64,000 nt of DNA from Neorhizobium huautlense (lineage in GTDB: Bacteria; Pseudomonadota; Alphaproteobacteria; Rhizobiales; Rhizobiaceae). Positions 38,734 to 48,135 of this stretch are shown here, in pieces. Position numbers and translations under genes: made by a program. A model generated the notes under the pieces. That model had not been told where the DNA came from. It made no database searches and was given only the letters and a program-made list of their open reading frames with translations. The stretch lies in assembly GCF_002968575.1 (NCBI RefSeq), contig NZ_PVBM01000008.1, positions 124,001-188,000 of the forward strand. The letters run 5' to 3'. Positions within the stretch are counted from its first letter, which is position 1, and each line of letters begins with the position of its first letter.

Positions 38734-40656
38734 TCACGCTGCTGCGCTGCGCGCATATCCATTCGCCTTCAGGATGGATGTGATTTCATCGAGAATGGCG
38801 GGATCGTCGATCGTGGCAGGCATTTTCCATGGCATTCCATCGGCAATCTTCTGCATGGTGCCGCGCAGGATCTTGCCTGAACGGGTTTTCGGCAGGCGAT
38901 CGACGACCATCACCGTCTTGAAAGCCGCGACCGGGCCGATTTCGTTTCGGATGAGCCCCACGACTTCCTTCTTGATCAGGGCATGATCACGCGCGACATT
39001 GTGCTTCAGGACAACGAAACCGCAGGGAACTTGGCCTTTCAGCGCATCCGACACGCCGATGACCGCGCATTCGGCGACGTCTGGATGCATGGCGCACACC
39101 TCCTCCATCGCTCCCGTGGAAAGCCGGTGCCCCGCGCAGTTGATGACGTCGTCGGTGCGGGCCATGACGAACACATAGCCCTCATCGTCCACAAGCCCTG
39201 CATCGGCGGTCTTGTAATAGCCGGGAAATTCGGCAAGGCAGGCGTCACGGAACCGTTCGTCGGCCTGCCAGAAGCTGACGAGACAACCGGGGGGCAGGGG
39301 CAATTTCACGACGATATTGCCGAGCGTCCCCGACGGTACCGGGTGACCGGCATCGTCAAGCACATCGATCGCATAACCCGGCATCGGCCGCGTAGGCGAA
39401 CCGTGCTTGGTCGGCATCAGGCCGAGCCCCATCGTATTCGCCGCCATCGGCCAGCCAGTTTCCGTCTGCCACCAGTGGTCTATGACCGGGATCCGAAGCT
39501 TCTGCTCTGCCCACTTCAGGGTTTCCGTATCGGCGCGCTCTCCCGCCAGAAACAATGCCGTCAGACTGGACGTATCGAATCTGGCGATAAAATCACCCTC
39601 CGGGTCTTCTCGGCGGATGGCTCTGAAAGCGGTCGGCGCTGTGAACAGAACCTTGACGCGGTGGTCGTTGATCACCCGCCAGAAGGTACCTGCGTCAGGT
39701 GTGCCGACCGGCTTTCCCTCAAAGATCACGCTGGTATTGCCGGCCAGAAGTGGCCCGTAGACGATGTAGGAATGGCCGACCACCCAGCCTATGTCGGAGG
39801 CTGTCCAGAAGACGTCTCCCGGTTTCAGGCCGTAGATATTCTCCATGCTCCAGCGGAGCGCCACCATGTGTCCGCCGTTGTCGCGGACAACGCCTTTCGG
39901 CTGTCCCGTCGTGCCGGACGTGTAAAGGATGTAGAGCGGATCGGTGGCCTTTACCGCGACGCACGGCACCTCGGTACCGCTGACCTTTTCCATTTCGACC
40001 GCATCGGCGAAATCGCGATCTCCATGCTCGTAGCGGAGCGGCGCGTGTAGCTGATCGCGCTGAAGGATCAGGCAATAATCCGGCTTGGTCTTGGCCATGT
40101 CGATCGCTTGATCGAGAAGCGGCTTATAGGCCACCACGCGCCCGGGCTCCAGACCGCAGCTTGCGCTGATGATCACCTTTGCCTTGGAGTCTTCGAGCCT
40201 CGCGGCCAGTTCCTGTGCAGCGAAGCCGCCGAAAACGACGGAATGGACCGCGCCGAGGCGGGCGCAGGCAAGCATGGAGAACACCGCTTCCGGCACCATC
40301 GGCATATAGATGATAACGCGGTCACCTTTGGCTACGCCATGTTTTCTGAGGACTGCGGCGATCGCCTGTACCTCGACAAGCACGTCGTCGTAGGTGAAGC
40401 TTTTCTGCGTGCCGGTCATCACGCTGTCATAAATGAAGGCCCGTTGTCCGCCCCGTCCGGCCTCGACATGCCGGTCGAGGCAATTGTAGCACGTATTGGT
40501 CTCCCCGTCGGGAAACCAGCGGCCATAAACGCCTTGGTCCCTGTCGAAGATCCTGGCCGGTTGCTTGAACCAGTGAATCTCCTTTGCGGCGGCCCTCCAG
40601 AATTCTTCCGGATTTTGCTGCCAGCCCTTATAGGCGTCGAAATAGCGGCTTTGCAT
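38734..40656 (-). CDS. prpE: Propionyl-CoA synthetase-like acyl-CoA ligase
   Basis: A 640-residue AMP-forming ligase, paralogous to acs in this window. YILYTSGTTGQPKGVVRDNGGH, VIDHWWQTETGWPM and VMARTDDVINCAGHRLSTGAMEE are typical of the PrpE/AcsS3 subgroup, and Lys595 in KTRSGKILRG is the catalytic Lys. It likely activates propionate or another short fatty acid with CoA. The ATG at 40656 has GGGAGG 5 bases upstream; a GTG two codons earlier overlaps the ribosome site. Substrate assignment rests on subfamily motifs only. Confidence 0.85.
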   Translation of the reverse strand: MQSRYFDAYKGWQQNPEEFWRAAAKEIHWFKQPARIFDRDQGVYGRWFPDGETNTCYNCLDRHVEAGRGGQRAFIYDSVMTGTQKSFTYDDVLVEVQAIAAVLRKHGVAKGDRVIIYMPMVPEAVFSMLACARLGAVHSVVFGGFAAQELAARLEDSKAKVIISASCGLEPGRVVAYKPLLDQAIDMAKTKPDYCLILQRDQLHAPLRYEHGDRDFADAVEMEKVSGTEVPCVAVKATDPLYILYTSGTTGQPKGVVRDNGGHMVALRWSMENIYGLKPGDVFWTASDIGWVVGHSYIVYGPLLAGNTSVIFEGKPVGTPDAGTFWRVINDHRVKVLFTAPTAFRAIRREDPEGDFIARFDTSSLTALFLAGERADTETLKWAEQKLRIPVIDHWWQTETGWPMAANTMGLGLMPTKHGSPTRPMPGYAIDVLDDAGHPVPSGTLGNIVVKLPLPPGCLVSFWQADERFRDACLAEFPGYYKTADAGLVDDEGYVFVMARTDDVINCAGHRLSTGAMEEVCAMHPDVAECAVIGVSDALKGQVPCGFVVLKHNVARDHALIKKEVVGLIRNEIGPVAAFKTVMVVDRLPKTRSGKILRGTMQKIADGMPWKMPATIDDPAILDEITSILKANGYARSAAA

Positions 40657-40760
40657 CTGCACCTCCCGTCACATGAGCACAGCCCGATGGCCGCCACTCT
40701 AGGATGGCGACGGATTACGGGAAACCCCGACGAAAGCGTGAGAGACTTGACAAAAGTCTA

Positions 40761-41420
40761 TTATCGGGCACCGAAGATCGCCGAGCCTACCCTTACGCTG
40801 GTCGCGCCGAACTCGATCGCTGTCTCGAAGTCCCCCGACATGCCCATGGACAGCTTCTCCACTGCGCAATCTTGGGCGAGCCTGGCAAGCAGAGCAAAAT
40901 GCGGACCGGGATTTTCCTCCGCCGGCGGAATGCACATCAAGCCTTCGACTGAAAGACCAAGTTCGTCGCGGCAGAAATCCACGAATTCGGCGGTCTTCTT
41001 CGGCTCGATTCCCGCCTTTTGCGGCTCCAGCCCGGTATTGACCTGCACGTAGAGCTTCGGCGATCTTCCCTGCCGTTTCATCTCGCCGGCCAGCGCCCGG
41101 GCGATCTTTTCCCGGTCGACGGTTTCGATGACGTCGAACAGGGCGACCGCGTCTTCCGCTTTGTTGGATTGCAGCGGCCCGATCAGATGCAGTTCGATGC
41201 CAAGCGTCTCCCCCTTCAGCTCCGGCCATTTGCCCTGGCTTTCCTGCACCCGGTTTTCGCCGAACACGCGCTGGCCGGCAGCAATCACCGGCCGGATGTG
41301 ATCTGCGTCGAAAGTCTTCGATACCGCGACGAGCGCCACCGATCCGCCCGGACGCTTCGCCTGACGCTCCGCCTTGCCTATCCGTTCCTGAACTTCGTGA
41401 AGTCTCTGCTCGACGCTCAT
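40761..41420 (-). CDS. YggS/PLPBP family pyridoxal phosphate homeostasis protein
   Basis: A 219-residue single-domain TIM-barrel PLP protein. Lys35 in VAVSKTFDADHIRPVI binds PLP, and GENRVQE, HLIGPLQSNKAE, GLMCIPPAEEN and MGMSGDFETAIEFGATSVRVGSAIFG are standard family segments. Members keep free PLP low and influence amino acid and vitamin B6 balance; no clear enzyme activity is known. The ATG at 41420 follows AAGGTG. It is divergent from leuS. Confidence 0.94.
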   Translation of the reverse strand: MSVEQRLHEVQERIGKAERQAKRPGGSVALVAVSKTFDADHIRPVIAAGQRVFGENRVQESQGKWPELKGETLGIELHLIGPLQSNKAEDAVALFDVIETVDREKIARALAGEMKRQGRSPKLYVQVNTGLEPQKAGIEPKKTAEFVDFCRDELGLSVEGLMCIPPAEENPGPHFALLARLAQDCAVEKLSMGMSGDFETAIEFGATSVRVGSAIFGAR

Positions 41421-41594
41421 GATCACCTTTCCATTTCTTGCGATGTCAGCGAGTAGCCCTCATATAAGCCTCTGCCAAGGCCTTTCCGCCTGAAACTTTG
41501 CCCCTTCCCGACCCCGTAAAACTTGACGCTTGCGGGGTTTCATGGTGAAGGTCTCGCCCGACTCTTTATCCTGATTTCCCGGAATATCATCGAA

Positions 41595-44225
41595 ATGGCG
41601 ACTGAACGTTATAATCCGCGCGATGCCGAGCCTCGCTGGCAGCAGAAGTGGAACGAAGCCAAGGTCTTCGAGACCGACAACAGCGATCCGCGCGAGAAAT
41701 ATTACGTCCTGGAGATGTTCCCTTACCCGTCGGGCCGCATTCACATGGGCCATGTGCGGAACTACGCGATGGGAGATGTGGTTGCGCGTTACAAGCGCGC
41801 TCGCGGGTTCAACGTCTTGCATCCGATGGGTTGGGACGCCTTTGGAATGCCAGCCGAAAACGCCGCTCGGGACAACAAGGTTCATCCGAAGGCCTGGACC
41901 TACCAGAACATTGAAGCGATGAAGAAGCAACTGAAGGCCATGGGCCTTTCGCTGGACTGGTCGCGCGAATTCGCCACCTGCGATGTCGATTATTACCATC
42001 GCCAGCAGCACCTCTTCCTGGACATGATGGAAAAGGGCTTGGTCTATCGCAAGCAATCGAAGGTTAACTGGGATCCGGTCGATCAGACCGTGCTGGCCAA
42101 CGAACAGGTTATCGATGGCCGCGGCTGGCGCTCCGGCGCCCTGGTCGAACAGCGAGAGCTGGTGCAGTGGTTCTTCAAGATCACCGAATTCAGCCAGGAC
42201 CTGCTCGATTCGCTGGATGACCTGGATCAATGGCCGGAAAAAGTCCGGCTGATGCAGAAGAACTGGATCGGCCGGTCCGAAGGTTTGGCCTTGCGTTGGG
42301 AGATCGTCCCTGGCACCGCCCCTGCCGGTGAGAACGAAGTGGTGGTCTATACCACCCGCCCGGACACCTTGTTCGGTGCTTCTTTCCTGGCGATCGCAGC
42401 CGACCATCCGATCGCAAAGGCCGTTGCCGCACAGGATCCGGCTATCGAAGCTTTTGCAGAAGAGTGCCGACGTCACGGGACCTCGTTGGCTGCGCTGGAG
42501 ACGGCCGAAAAGAAGGGCATGGATACCGGTATCCGGGTCAGGCATCCGCTCGATCCCTCTTGGGAACTGCCGGTCTATGTCGCCAACTTCGTGCTGATGG
42601 ACTACGGCACGGGTGCTATCTTCGGATGCCCTTCCGGCGACCAGCGCGACCTGGATTTTGCCCGCAAATACGATCTGCCCGTGGTTCCGGTCGTTATGCC
42701 CAAGGGCGGCGATGCCGCGACCTTCGAGATCGGCAATACGGCCTACGTCGATGACGGCGTAATGATCAATTCCCGCTTCCTGGACGGTAAAACGACAGAG
42801 GAAGCTTTCGAGATCGTTGCCGATAAGTTGTCCGACACGCTGCTCGGCAATATGCCGCAGGGCGAACGCAAGGTAAATTTCCGCCTGCGTGACTGGGGCA
42901 TTTCCCGGCAGCGGTACTGGGGCTGCCCTATCCCTGTCATTCATTGCGATGACTGCGGCGTCGTGCCGGTGCCGAAAGCGGATCTGCCGGTGAGATTGCC
43001 GGACGATGTGACCTTCGACCAGCCGGGCAATCCGCTGGACCGTCATCCGACCTGGCGACATGTTGCCTGCCCGAACTGCGGCAAGAATGCGCGTCGCGAG
43101 ACGGATACGATGGATACGTTCGTCGATTCGAGCTGGTATTTCGCCCGTTTCACCGCGCCTTGGGAAAACGAGCCGACAGATCCAGCCGCCGCCAACCGCT
43201 GGCTGCCCGTCGATCAATATATCGGCGGTATTGAACATGCGATCCTGCATCTGCTCTATTCGCGCTTCTTCACCCGCGCCATGCGGGAGACGGGCCATGT
43301 CGACCTGAAGGAACCCTTCAAAGGCCTGTTCACCCAGGGCATGGTTGTTCATGAGACTTACCGTCGGGGTTCCGGGCAGAATGGCGAATGGGTAGCGCCT
43401 GCCGATATCCGCATTGAGGAAGTCGACGGCAAAAGACGCGCTACCCTTCTGGCGACCGGCGAGGAAATCACCATCGGTTCGATAGAGAAGATGTCGAAGT
43501 CCAAGAAAAACGTCGTGGATCCGGACGATATTATCGAGTCCTACGGCGCGGACACGGCTCGCTTCTTTGTGCTCTCGGACTCGCCGCCTGAGCGCGACGT
43601 CATTTGGTCGGAGGCCGGCGTAGAGGGTGCTCACCGCTTTACACAGCGGCTCTGGCGGTTGATCTCCGAAGCATCCGGAAACCTCTCCACCATCGAGCCG
43701 AAGCCGGCTAAGGGGGGCGAGGCGCTTGCGATCTCGCAGCTGGCCCATAAAACATTGAAGGCCGTCCAGCGAGACTACGACAAGCTTTCCTTCAACAAGG
43801 CGGTTGCGCGCATTTACGAGCTTGTCAACGCCTTGGCTGCACCGCTCGGCAGGGTCGCGGCGGGCGAAGGCGATTTGGCATTTCGAGCTGCGGTGCGCGA
43901 CGCCGCGGAGATACTGGTGCAGATCGTGGCTCCAATGACACCGCATCTCGCAGAAGAATGCTGGGCTGCGCTTGGCAACGGCGGATTGCTGACCAAGACC
44001 GCCTGGCCGCAGTACGATGAAGCCCTAGTCGTCGAAAATGACATCACTTTGCCCATCCAGATCAATGGCAAGAAACGAGCCGAATTGACAATCGCCCGCG
44101 ACGCGGATCAAAGTGCCGTCGAAGCTGCGGTTTTGGCGCTGGAAGCGGTGAGGGCGGCTCTTGATGGCCGGGCGCCAAAGAAAATCATCGTCGTCCCACA
44201 GAGGATCGTGAACATTGTCGTCTGA
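41595..44225 (+). CDS. leuS: Leucyl-tRNA synthetase
   Basis: The 876-residue class I synthetase charges tRNA-Leu. The HIGH motif appears as IHMGH in [21 protein letters not shown], and KMSKS as [13 protein letters not shown]. The CP1 editing domain lies between ([36 protein letters not shown]), and a zinc-like CxxC pair occurs in HCDDCGV and CPNCGK. I use the ATG at 41595 ([19 protein letters not shown]). It heads a transcript with lptE and holA, which overlap in sequence. Confidence 0.97.
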   Translation: MATERYNPRDAEPRWQQKWNEAKVFETDNSDPREKYYVLEMFPYPSGRIHMGHVRNYAMGDVVARYKRARGFNVLHPMGWDAFGMPAENAARDNKVHPKAWTYQNIEAMKKQLKAMGLSLDWSREFATCDVDYYHRQQHLFLDMMEKGLVYRKQSKVNWDPVDQTVLANEQVIDGRGWRSGALVEQRELVQWFFKITEFSQDLLDSLDDLDQWPEKVRLMQKNWIGRSEGLALRWEIVPGTAPAGENEVVVYTTRPDTLFGASFLAIAADHPIAKAVAAQDPAIEAFAEECRRHGTSLAALETAEKKGMDTGIRVRHPLDPSWELPVYVANFVLMDYGTGAIFGCPSGDQRDLDFARKYDLPVVPVVMPKGGDAATFEIGNTAYVDDGVMINSRFLDGKTTEEAFEIVADKLSDTLLGNMPQGERKVNFRLRDWGISRQRYWGCPIPVIHCDDCGVVPVPKADLPVRLPDDVTFDQPGNPLDRHPTWRHVACPNCGKNARRETDTMDTFVDSSWYFARFTAPWENEPTDPAAANRWLPVDQYIGGIEHAILHLLYSRFFTRAMRETGHVDLKEPFKGLFTQGMVVHETYRRGSGQNGEWVAPADIRIEEVDGKRRATLLATGEEITIGSIEKMSKSKKNVVDPDDIIESYGADTARFFVLSDSPPERDVIWSEAGVEGAHRFTQRLWRLISEASGNLSTIEPKPAKGGEALAISQLAHKTLKAVQRDYDKLSFNKAVARIYELVNALAAPLGRVAAGEGDLAFRAAVRDAAEILVQIVAPMTPHLAEECWAALGNGGLLTKTAWPQYDEALVVENDITLPIQINGKKRAELTIARDADQSAVEAAVLALEAVRAALDGRAPKKIIVVPQRIVNIVV

Positions 44226-44775
44226 CCGCTCCTTCCGTCGCATCGGCCTTATCTCCAGCCTTGTCCTGCTTGCCGTCGTGGCAGGCTGCCAGGTCCGTCC
44301 CCTCTACTCGGAGTCGGCGGGCACGGGCGAACGGCTTGCTGCGGTCGGTTTCTCCCACCCCCAGAGCCGCATTGACCAAGTCATCCGCAACCACTTGATC
44401 TTCCTGACATCTGGCGGTGCCGGTGAGTCTGTGCGCCCGGCCTATGACGTGAAGCTGTCGGCCACCAGCACGGCGTCGAGCATTATCGACGACGAGGACG
44501 ACGACAACGTCTCCACGACGGGCGTACCTGTGCCCGGCCGTGTGCAGGTCGGGGCGACCTACACGATCACACGCTTGAGCGACGGGCAGGTGCTGAGGTC
44601 CAGCAAGCGCGAGGTGGTGTCTCTAATCGATGTTTCGGGGCAGGGCTTTGCCAAGCTTCGGGCCATTCGCGATGCTGAAAACCGCGCGGCACGCGAGCTT
44701 GCCGAGTTCATTCGCGCCGAGATCGCGATCGTAATAGCCCGCGAACCTCAGCCGCAGACGGTATGGCAGAAATAA
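44215..44775 (+). CDS. lptE: LPS assembly lipoprotein LptE
   Basis: A 186-residue lipoprotein: [10 protein letters not shown] ends a lipoprotein signal peptide with Cys25 as the lipidated residue. The mature part has RPLYS shortly after the cysteine and a beta-rich core ([41 protein letters not shown]). This is the alphaproteobacterial LptE pattern; LptE plugs the LptD barrel that delivers LPS to the outer leaflet. It begins with TTG, GAGG 9 bases upstream, and overlaps leuS by 11 bases. Confidence 0.88.
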   Translation: MSSDRSFRRIGLISSLVLLAVVAGCQVRPLYSESAGTGERLAAVGFSHPQSRIDQVIRNHLIFLTSGGAGESVRPAYDVKLSATSTASSIIDDEDDDNVSTTGVPVPGRVQVGATYTITRLSDGQVLRSSKREVVSLIDVSGQGFAKLRAIRDAENRAARELAEFIRAEIAIVIAREPQPQTVWQK

Positions 44776-45794
44776 AGTCCCACGAGTTCGACCGTTTTGC
44801 AGAAAAGGGTGTCGAACTCTACAAGATATTCGTCATTTACGGGCCTGATCGCGGTCTGGTCTCGGAACGCGCCGCGATAATCGCTGCCCGGACGGGAGTT
44901 CCGAAAGATGACCCATTCGCCACGCTGAAGCTGGATGTTTCAGATCTTCAGGGAGATCCAGGCAGGCTTCTGGATGAAGTGAACTCGCTCGGCCTCTTCG
45001 GCGGATCGAAACTTGTCTGGCTCCGCGGTGCCGCGAATGAAAAGCCGCTTCTCGATGCGGTTCAGATTCTCGCCGCAGGTTCGCCTCCTGCCAATATATT
45101 GATTATCGAGGCAGGGGATCTGAAAAAAGGGAGCGGTCTGCGAAAGACTGCCGAGCCCGCGAAATCCGTTGCCGTAATTCCCTGTTATGCGGATGACATA
45201 AGAGCCTTGAACAGCCTCATCGACAGCGAACTCGGAGGCGGAAACCTCAAAATCAGCACCGCGGCGCGGCAGAAGCTCCTGGACCTTCTGGGAGGAGACC
45301 GGGTTGCCTCTCGCAATGAGGTTCGAAAACTTGCCCTTTATTGCCGCGGCAAGGGTATGGTGGAGGAGGAACACATCCACGACATCATCGGCGATGCAAG
45401 CGGCGTTTCAGCCGACGAAGCAGTGGATGCGATCCTGAGTGGCGATCTGCCCAGCCTCCATCGCGCCATACAGAAAGTCCTCTCTTCCAAGACTCCGATT
45501 TTCCTCGTCCTGCAATCCTGCCTCAAGCAGTTCCAGCTGCTGGATCTGATGAAAGCTGAAATGGAAGAGAAAAAACTTCCCGTCGCACAGGTGATGATGA
45601 CGCTCGGCCGACACATTCACTTCAAGCGCAAGCCGATGATGGAAAAAGCGCTCCGGACATGGAGCGCGCCGGCGTTGTCTCGCGAAACCGAACGTCTGCA
45701 ATCTGCTATATTGATGTCGCGTCAGAAACAAAACCTTGAGCCGAGTATTGCTTTCCAAACCCTGATGGCGATCACTATTCAGTCAAGCCGTTGA
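44763..45794 (+). CDS. holA: DNA polymerase III delta subunit
   Basis: A 343-residue clamp-loader subunit that opens the beta clamp. The N-terminal AAA-like part shows YGPDRGLVSERAAIIAA, and LGLFGGSKLVWLRGA, and LLGGDRVASRNEVRKLALYC marks the characteristic DNA-pol III delta region. The C-terminal collar domain includes PIFLVLQSCLKQFQLLDLM. It overlaps the end of lptE by 13 bases, giving the leuS-lptE-holA order common in alphaproteobacteria. Its stop is only 6 bases from the parB stop on the opposite strand, without a terminator. Confidence 0.93.
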   Translation: MAEIKSHEFDRFAEKGVELYKIFVIYGPDRGLVSERAAIIAARTGVPKDDPFATLKLDVSDLQGDPGRLLDEVNSLGLFGGSKLVWLRGAANEKPLLDAVQILAAGSPPANILIIEAGDLKKGSGLRKTAEPAKSVAVIPCYADDIRALNSLIDSELGGGNLKISTAARQKLLDLLGGDRVASRNEVRKLALYCRGKGMVEEEHIHDIIGDASGVSADEAVDAILSGDLPSLHRAIQKVLSSKTPIFLVLQSCLKQFQLLDLMKAEMEEKKLPVAQVMMTLGRHIHFKRKPMMEKALRTWSAPALSRETERLQSAILMSRQKQNLEPSIAFQTLMAITIQSSR

Positions 45795-45800
45795 TTTTGT

Positions 45801-46685
45801 TCATTGTCTTCGTTCCAGCAAGCGGCAGATCTCCTCGAGCTGATCGAGGCTCCGATAATTGATCCGCACATGGCCGCCGCCGCTCTTGTGGTTGATCTTG
45901 ACCTCCAGCCCGAGAGAGTCCGTCAGCGTGCGCTCGAGCGCCAGCGTATCGGAATCCTTTTGTTCCGTCTTCGAAACGGATGCTCCCTCGCTCTGGGCCT
46001 TGATGTCGTTCTGCGCAAGTCGTTCTGCATCGCGAACCGACATACCTTTTGACACGATCGTACGAGCAAGTGCCGCAGGATCCGAAGTGGTAATCAACGC
46101 TCGCGCATGCCCGGCGGAGAGGCTCCCGGAGGCAAGCATATCCCGAACAGGTTCCGGCAATTTCAACAGGCGCAGACTGTTTGCCACATGGCTTCGGCTC
46201 TTGCCGATAATCTCGCCAAGATCGTTTTGGGTATAGCCATGCTCTGCGATCAGCTGTTCGTAGCCCAGCGCTTCTTCCAACGGATTAAGGTCGGAGCGCT
46301 GGACGTTCTCGACAATGGCGATTTCCAACGCGGTACGATCGTCCACATCGCGAACGATAACGGGAATTTCAATCAAACCCGCAAGTTGCGCCGCCCGCCA
46401 ACGCCGCTCCCCGGCGATGATTTCAAAACGATCCGAGCCCTGCGGGCGGACAACCACCGGCTGAACGATCCCGTGTTGTCGGATCGAACTCGCCAAATCC
46501 TGCAGCTCGCTTTCGTCGAAACTTCTTCGCGGATTACGCGGATTGCGAGCGACATATTCAATCGGCACCATGCGATCTGGATTGACGCCGCGCGTGCCTC
46601 CGTCGACCGGAACCGGTTGGTCCATCTCACCGATCAGAGCTGCGAGACCACGGCCCAGGCGCCGCTTCGAAACATCGTCATTCAT
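45801..46685 (-). CDS. parB: Chromosome partitioning protein ParB
   Basis: A 294-residue CTPase that loads on parS and spreads along DNA. An N-terminal KRRLGRGLAALIG starts the protein; the CTP motif GERRWRA is at 92-98, and the HTH that reads parS includes YTQNDLGEIIGKSRSHVANSLRLLKL. The C-terminal dimerisation region ends KINHKSGGGHVRINYRSLDQ. Together with ParA it moves origins apart at cell division. It lies 27 bases after parA; four parS-like sites lie just to its right. Confidence 0.96.
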   Translation of the reverse strand: MNDDVSKRRLGRGLAALIGEMDQPVPVDGGTRGVNPDRMVPIEYVARNPRNPRRSFDESELQDLASSIRQHGIVQPVVVRPQGSDRFEIIAGERRWRAAQLAGLIEIPVIVRDVDDRTALEIAIVENVQRSDLNPLEEALGYEQLIAEHGYTQNDLGEIIGKSRSHVANSLRLLKLPEPVRDMLASGSLSAGHARALITTSDPAALARTIVSKGMSVRDAERLAQNDIKAQSEGASVSKTEQKDSDTLALERTLTDSLGLEVKINHKSGGGHVRINYRSLDQLEEICRLLERRQ

Positions 46686-46712
46686 TGCTTCTACTCACTC
46701 CAGTCGATGCAT

Positions 46713-47504
46713 TCACGCCGCTTTGCGCCGACGCTCTCTTTGGATCACCTCGGATGCCAGCTGCAGATAGGCCTGGCTGCCAGCACATTTCAGGTCGTAA
46801 AGAATAGCCGGTTTTCCATAAGAGGGGGCTTCCGACACTCGAACATTGCGAGGGATAAGGGTATGGTAGACCTTATCTCCCAAATAGGTCCTGACGTCAC
46901 TGACGACCTGCTGGGCCAGATTGTTACGAGCGTCGAACATTGTTAGCACGATGCCCTGGATATCAAGAGCCGGATTGATGGTGCGGCGAACCTGATCAAC
47001 GGTTTCCAAAAGTTGACTCAGCCCCTCAAGGGCGAAGAATTCGCATTGGAGCGGTACAAGAACTGAATGAGCAGCAGCCATCGCGTTCATCGTTAATAGA
47101 TTGAACGATGGAGGGCAATCCAGAAGAATATAAGAATAGAACTGGGCTTCGTCGGTGTTTAGCGCTCGCCGCAACTTGAAGGCACGGTCGGAAGATTGCG
47201 AGATCTCCATCTCGAACCCCAACAGGTCCATGGTCGACGGAACAATCCAGAGGTTGGGCACCGCGGTCTCCAAGGCCGTTTCAGCAACCGAGTTATAGCC
47301 CATCAGTAAATCATAAGAGGATATCTTCCGTTCGCGGCGTTCGATCCCCAGACCGGTACTGGCGTTCCCCTGCGGATCCAGATCCACGATCAGGACACGC
47401 TCGCCGATTGCAGCAAGGGCCGTCGCTAGATTGATCGCCGTCGTCGTTTTTCCGACACCACCCTTCTGGTTGGCGATGGTGATAATCCGGTTTTTTTCGA
47501 ACAT
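46713..47504 (-). CDS. parA: Chromosome partitioning ATPase ParA
   Basis: A 263-residue ATPase with the deviant Walker-[13 protein letters not shown] (14-25), VDLDPQGNASTGLG, the Walker-B-like YILLDCPPSFNLL, and LVPLQCEFFALEGLSQLLETV. It binds DNA non-specifically with ATP and pulls ParB-parS complexes. The ATG at 47504 is used; the longer frame upstream belongs to the rsmG end. It is 13 bases after rsmG, so rsmG-parA-parB form one transcript. Confidence 0.96.
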   Translation of the reverse strand: MFEKNRIITIANQKGGVGKTTTAINLATALAAIGERVLIVDLDPQGNASTGLGIERRERKISSYDLLMGYNSVAETALETAVPNLWIVPSTMDLLGFEMEISQSSDRAFKLRRALNTDEAQFYSYILLDCPPSFNLLTMNAMAAAHSVLVPLQCEFFALEGLSQLLETVDQVRRTINPALDIQGIVLTMFDARNNLAQQVVSDVRTYLGDKVYHTLIPRNVRVSEAPSYGKPAILYDLKCAGSQAYLQLASEVIQRERRRKAA

Positions 47505-47517
47505 ACCGCACCTGAAG

Positions 47518-48135
47518 TTAGGGTTCTTTGTGCCTGATATTGCTGAGTTCAAGGATGACAGAATCTGACTCGACGGCACTGTTATGTTTTAACAGATCAA
47601 ATGACCATCGACCACGGGCTTTCTGCACCTCACTCGCGTAATCCCGGCCTTTATGGAAAAATGCCCTGGTATTTTTATTGCCTGCCCATGGTGCGGTATA
47701 GGAGAGGAGCTGTTCGAGGTCCGCAAGTGCCCTTGCAGAGATCCGATCACATTCAGTGATTGCTTTCGTTGCTGCTTCGATCCGAATTGGGTGGATCGAG
47801 CCGCGGGCTCCTGTTTCGCTCAGGGCCACCCGAAGAAAGGCTGCCTTCTTCTGGTTGCTTTCCACCAGATGAACCCAGCCACCACCTATCTCCGCTAAGA
47901 AGATGGCGGTGATAATACCGGGAAACCCTCCACCCGATCCAAGATCAACCCAAGTGTAGGGGCCGGGAGAGAGATGAAAGATTTGCGCGCTGTCGGCGAT
48001 ATGACGGTGCCACAACTCATCCAACGTCGAAGGAGCAACGAGATTGATCGTCTTGGCCCATTTCTGAAAGAGCTTAGAAAAATGCTCCAGCCGTTCTTGC
48101 GTTTCACGTGAAACACTCCTGCCGTTTAACAACAT
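47518..48135 (-). CDS. rsmG: 16S rRNA (guanine-527-N7) methyltransferase
   Basis: A 205-residue SAM methyltransferase (formerly GidB) that modifies G527 in 16S rRNA. The SAM loop is [13 protein letters not shown], with [13 protein letters not shown] and [12 protein letters not shown] later. The start ATG overlaps the mnmG stop as TGATG. Residues 8-13 (VSRETQ) are encoded by a parS site, which places a fixed DNA signal inside the coding sequence. Loss of RsmG causes streptomycin resistance in other bacteria. Confidence 0.95.
   Translation of the reverse strand: MLLNGRSVSRETQERLEHFSKLFQKWAKTINLVAPSTLDELWHRHIADSAQIFHLSPGPYTWVDLGSGGGFPGIITAIFLAEIGGGWVHLVESNQKKAAFLRVALSETGARGSIHPIRIEAATKAITECDRISARALADLEQLLSYTAPWAGNKNTRAFFHKGRDYASEVQKARGRWSFDLLKHNSAVESDSVILELSNIRHKEP
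48101..48114. promoter_or_regulatory. parS site 1 (perfect)
   Basis: GTTTCACGTGAAAC is a perfect palindrome matching the consensus GTTNCACGTGNAAC. It lies inside rsmG. Its closeness to parA/parB and to the origin makes it the best candidate of the four. Confidence 0.92.

Noticed and set aside
38983..40050. 355-codon frame opposite the PrpE-like gene
   Set aside because: Antisense shadow with no domain.
41460..43946. 828-codon open frame on the minus strand, opposite leuS
   Set aside because: It lies wholly antisense to a clear leucyl-tRNA synthetase, shows no family motifs, and arises from the GC-rich third-position bias.
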